Assembly: GCA_030673005.1 (NCBI GenBank)
Contig: DAOVFI010000207.1
Coordinates: 1 to 5,024, forward strand
Source of the DNA: Planctomycetales bacterium
GTDB lineage: Bacteria; Planctomycetota; Phycisphaerae; SM23-33
Direction of reading: 5' to 3'
DNA length: 5,024 nucleotides
Both the position numbers and the translations under genes were made by a program. Below, one piece after another: positions 4,470 through 5,024 of this stretch (within the stretch, counting starts at the first letter, position 1; every line of letters starts with the position of its first letter). Below the pieces are notes generated by a model. It was not told where the DNA came from, made no database searches, and was given only the letters and a program-made list of their open reading frames with translations.

Positions 4470-5024
4470 ATGCCGGCGCCTGATTCCATAATCAGTCTCA
4501 TCGAGCGATTCGAGAGAAATCGCGACGACTATCACGCAGGCCGATATAACGAAACCCAGGTCCGACGTGAGTTTATCGACCCGCTTTTCGTCGCCCTCGG
4601 CTGGGACGTCCACAACCGAGCCGGATACGCCGAAGCCTACAAGGACGTCATCCACGAAGACGCCATAAAAATCGGCGGGGCGACCAAGGCCCCGGACTAC
4701 TGCTTCCGAATCGGCGGGGCGCGAAAATTCTTCCTCGAAGCCAAGAAGCCCGCGGTCGATATCGCCGGCGAACCGGGACCGGCCTACCAACTCCGCCGGT
4801 ACGCATGGAGCGCGAAACTGCCGCTTTCGGTCCTGACAGACTTCGAGGAGTTCGCCGTCTATGACTGCCGAATCCGACCGAAGCCAACCGACAAGGCCTC
4901 TACCGCCCGGACGATGTACATCAGGAGCGACGAATACGCCGACCGGTGGGACGAGATCGCCTCGATCTTCTCGAAAGAAGCCGTCCTCCAGGGCAGTTTC
5001 GACAAATACGCAGCCGGGCGGAAA
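4470..5024 (+). CDS. Restriction enzyme N-terminal nuclease region (HsdR-N/type IIG-like), cut by the window end
   Basis: The frame is open for 185 codons to the last base with no stop, so the 3' part is outside. The opening helix (SLIERFERNRDDYHAGRYNETQ in the region 7-30) leads to VRREFIDPLFVALGWDV (31-47), typical of the first segment of type I R-subunit N-domains and of Eco57I-like fused restriction-methylase proteins. A PD-(D/E)XK nuclease core is visible: D76 in APDY, then E90 and K92 in FFLEAKKP. It is followed by Q107-x3-Y111 in YQLRRYAW, the QxxxY motif seen after the core in type I enzymes, and then by LSVLTDFEEFAVYDC (119-133). In type IIG-like relatives, an N6-adenine methylase and a target-recognition region follow; in HsdR a helicase follows. 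Which applies cannot be seen, but the sequence after the core (TMYIRSDEYADRWDEIASIFS) is closer in style to the methylase fusions. The start is set by GGAG 5 nt upstream. It lies 2 bp after lpxI and its codon use looks like its neighbours'. Confidence 0.82.
   Translation, partial: MPAPDSIISLIERFERNRDDYHAGRYNETQVRREFIDPLFVALGWDVHNRAGYAEAYKDVIHEDAIKIGGATKAPDYCFRIGGARKFFLEAKKPAVDIAGEPGPAYQLRRYAWSAKLPLSVLTDFEEFAVYDCRIRPKPTDKASTARTMYIRSDEYADRWDEIASIFSKEAVLQGSFDKYAAGRK

Noticed and set aside
3504..4790. A 428-codon open frame on the minus strand across lpxI and the restriction gene
   Set aside because: It spans two well-supported + strand genes and translates to Ser/Arg/Ala-rich sequence typical of an antisense shadow in GC-rich DNA.

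Overview
The window reads as a stretch of chromosome from a Gram-negative-type bacterium of moderately high GC, with every supported gene on the + strand. The best guess at lineage is Planctomycetota (Phycisphaerae-like). That guess rests on three things: a secreted protein with two secretin/TonB-type (STN-like) N-domains and a C-terminal module of a style common in planctomycetes; a high load of short palindromic intergenic repeats; and a lipid A gene of the LpxI type. It is an inference from family knowledge and was not tested by any search.

Layout. Bases 1-612 hold the 3' part of pyrK, the electron-transfer subunit of dihydroorotate dehydrogenase 1B. A palindromic repeat appears to be inserted in frame within it. 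After a 98-bp gap with two short repeats comes complete pyrD (711-1640), the catalytic subunit. Together the two make a pyrimidine-synthesis pair. Bases 1641-2276 hold no gene but are dense in structure: a large inverted-repeat (REPIN-like) element at 1666-1933 containing a perfect 26-bp-stem hairpin, a 7-bp-periodic ATTC repeat, a perfect 30-bp palindrome, then a candidate promoter and a leader with a paired 5' end. These lead into a 363-aa exported protein (2277-3368) with two STN-like domains and a striking aspartate tract. Bases 3369-3624 carry another inverted pair of short hairpins. Next is lpxI (3625-4467), for lipid A synthesis. Two bases after its stop, with a Shine-Dalgarno site across the junction, begins a gene running off the window end (4470-5024). 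It encodes the N-terminal nuclease region of a type I/type IIG-like restriction enzyme.

How the genes relate. pyrK and pyrD products form one enzyme. lpxI and the restriction gene are probably co-transcribed, although their functions are unrelated. The STN-like protein stands alone with its own promoter and ribosome binding site. The most notable features are the repeats: one palindrome lies inside a coding frame, one pair abuts the lpxI start region and could mislead start-site calling, and one forms a roughly 270-bp cruciform-capable element. No complete new multi-gene system is visible. The restriction gene at the right edge could belong to a defence locus that continues outside the window.
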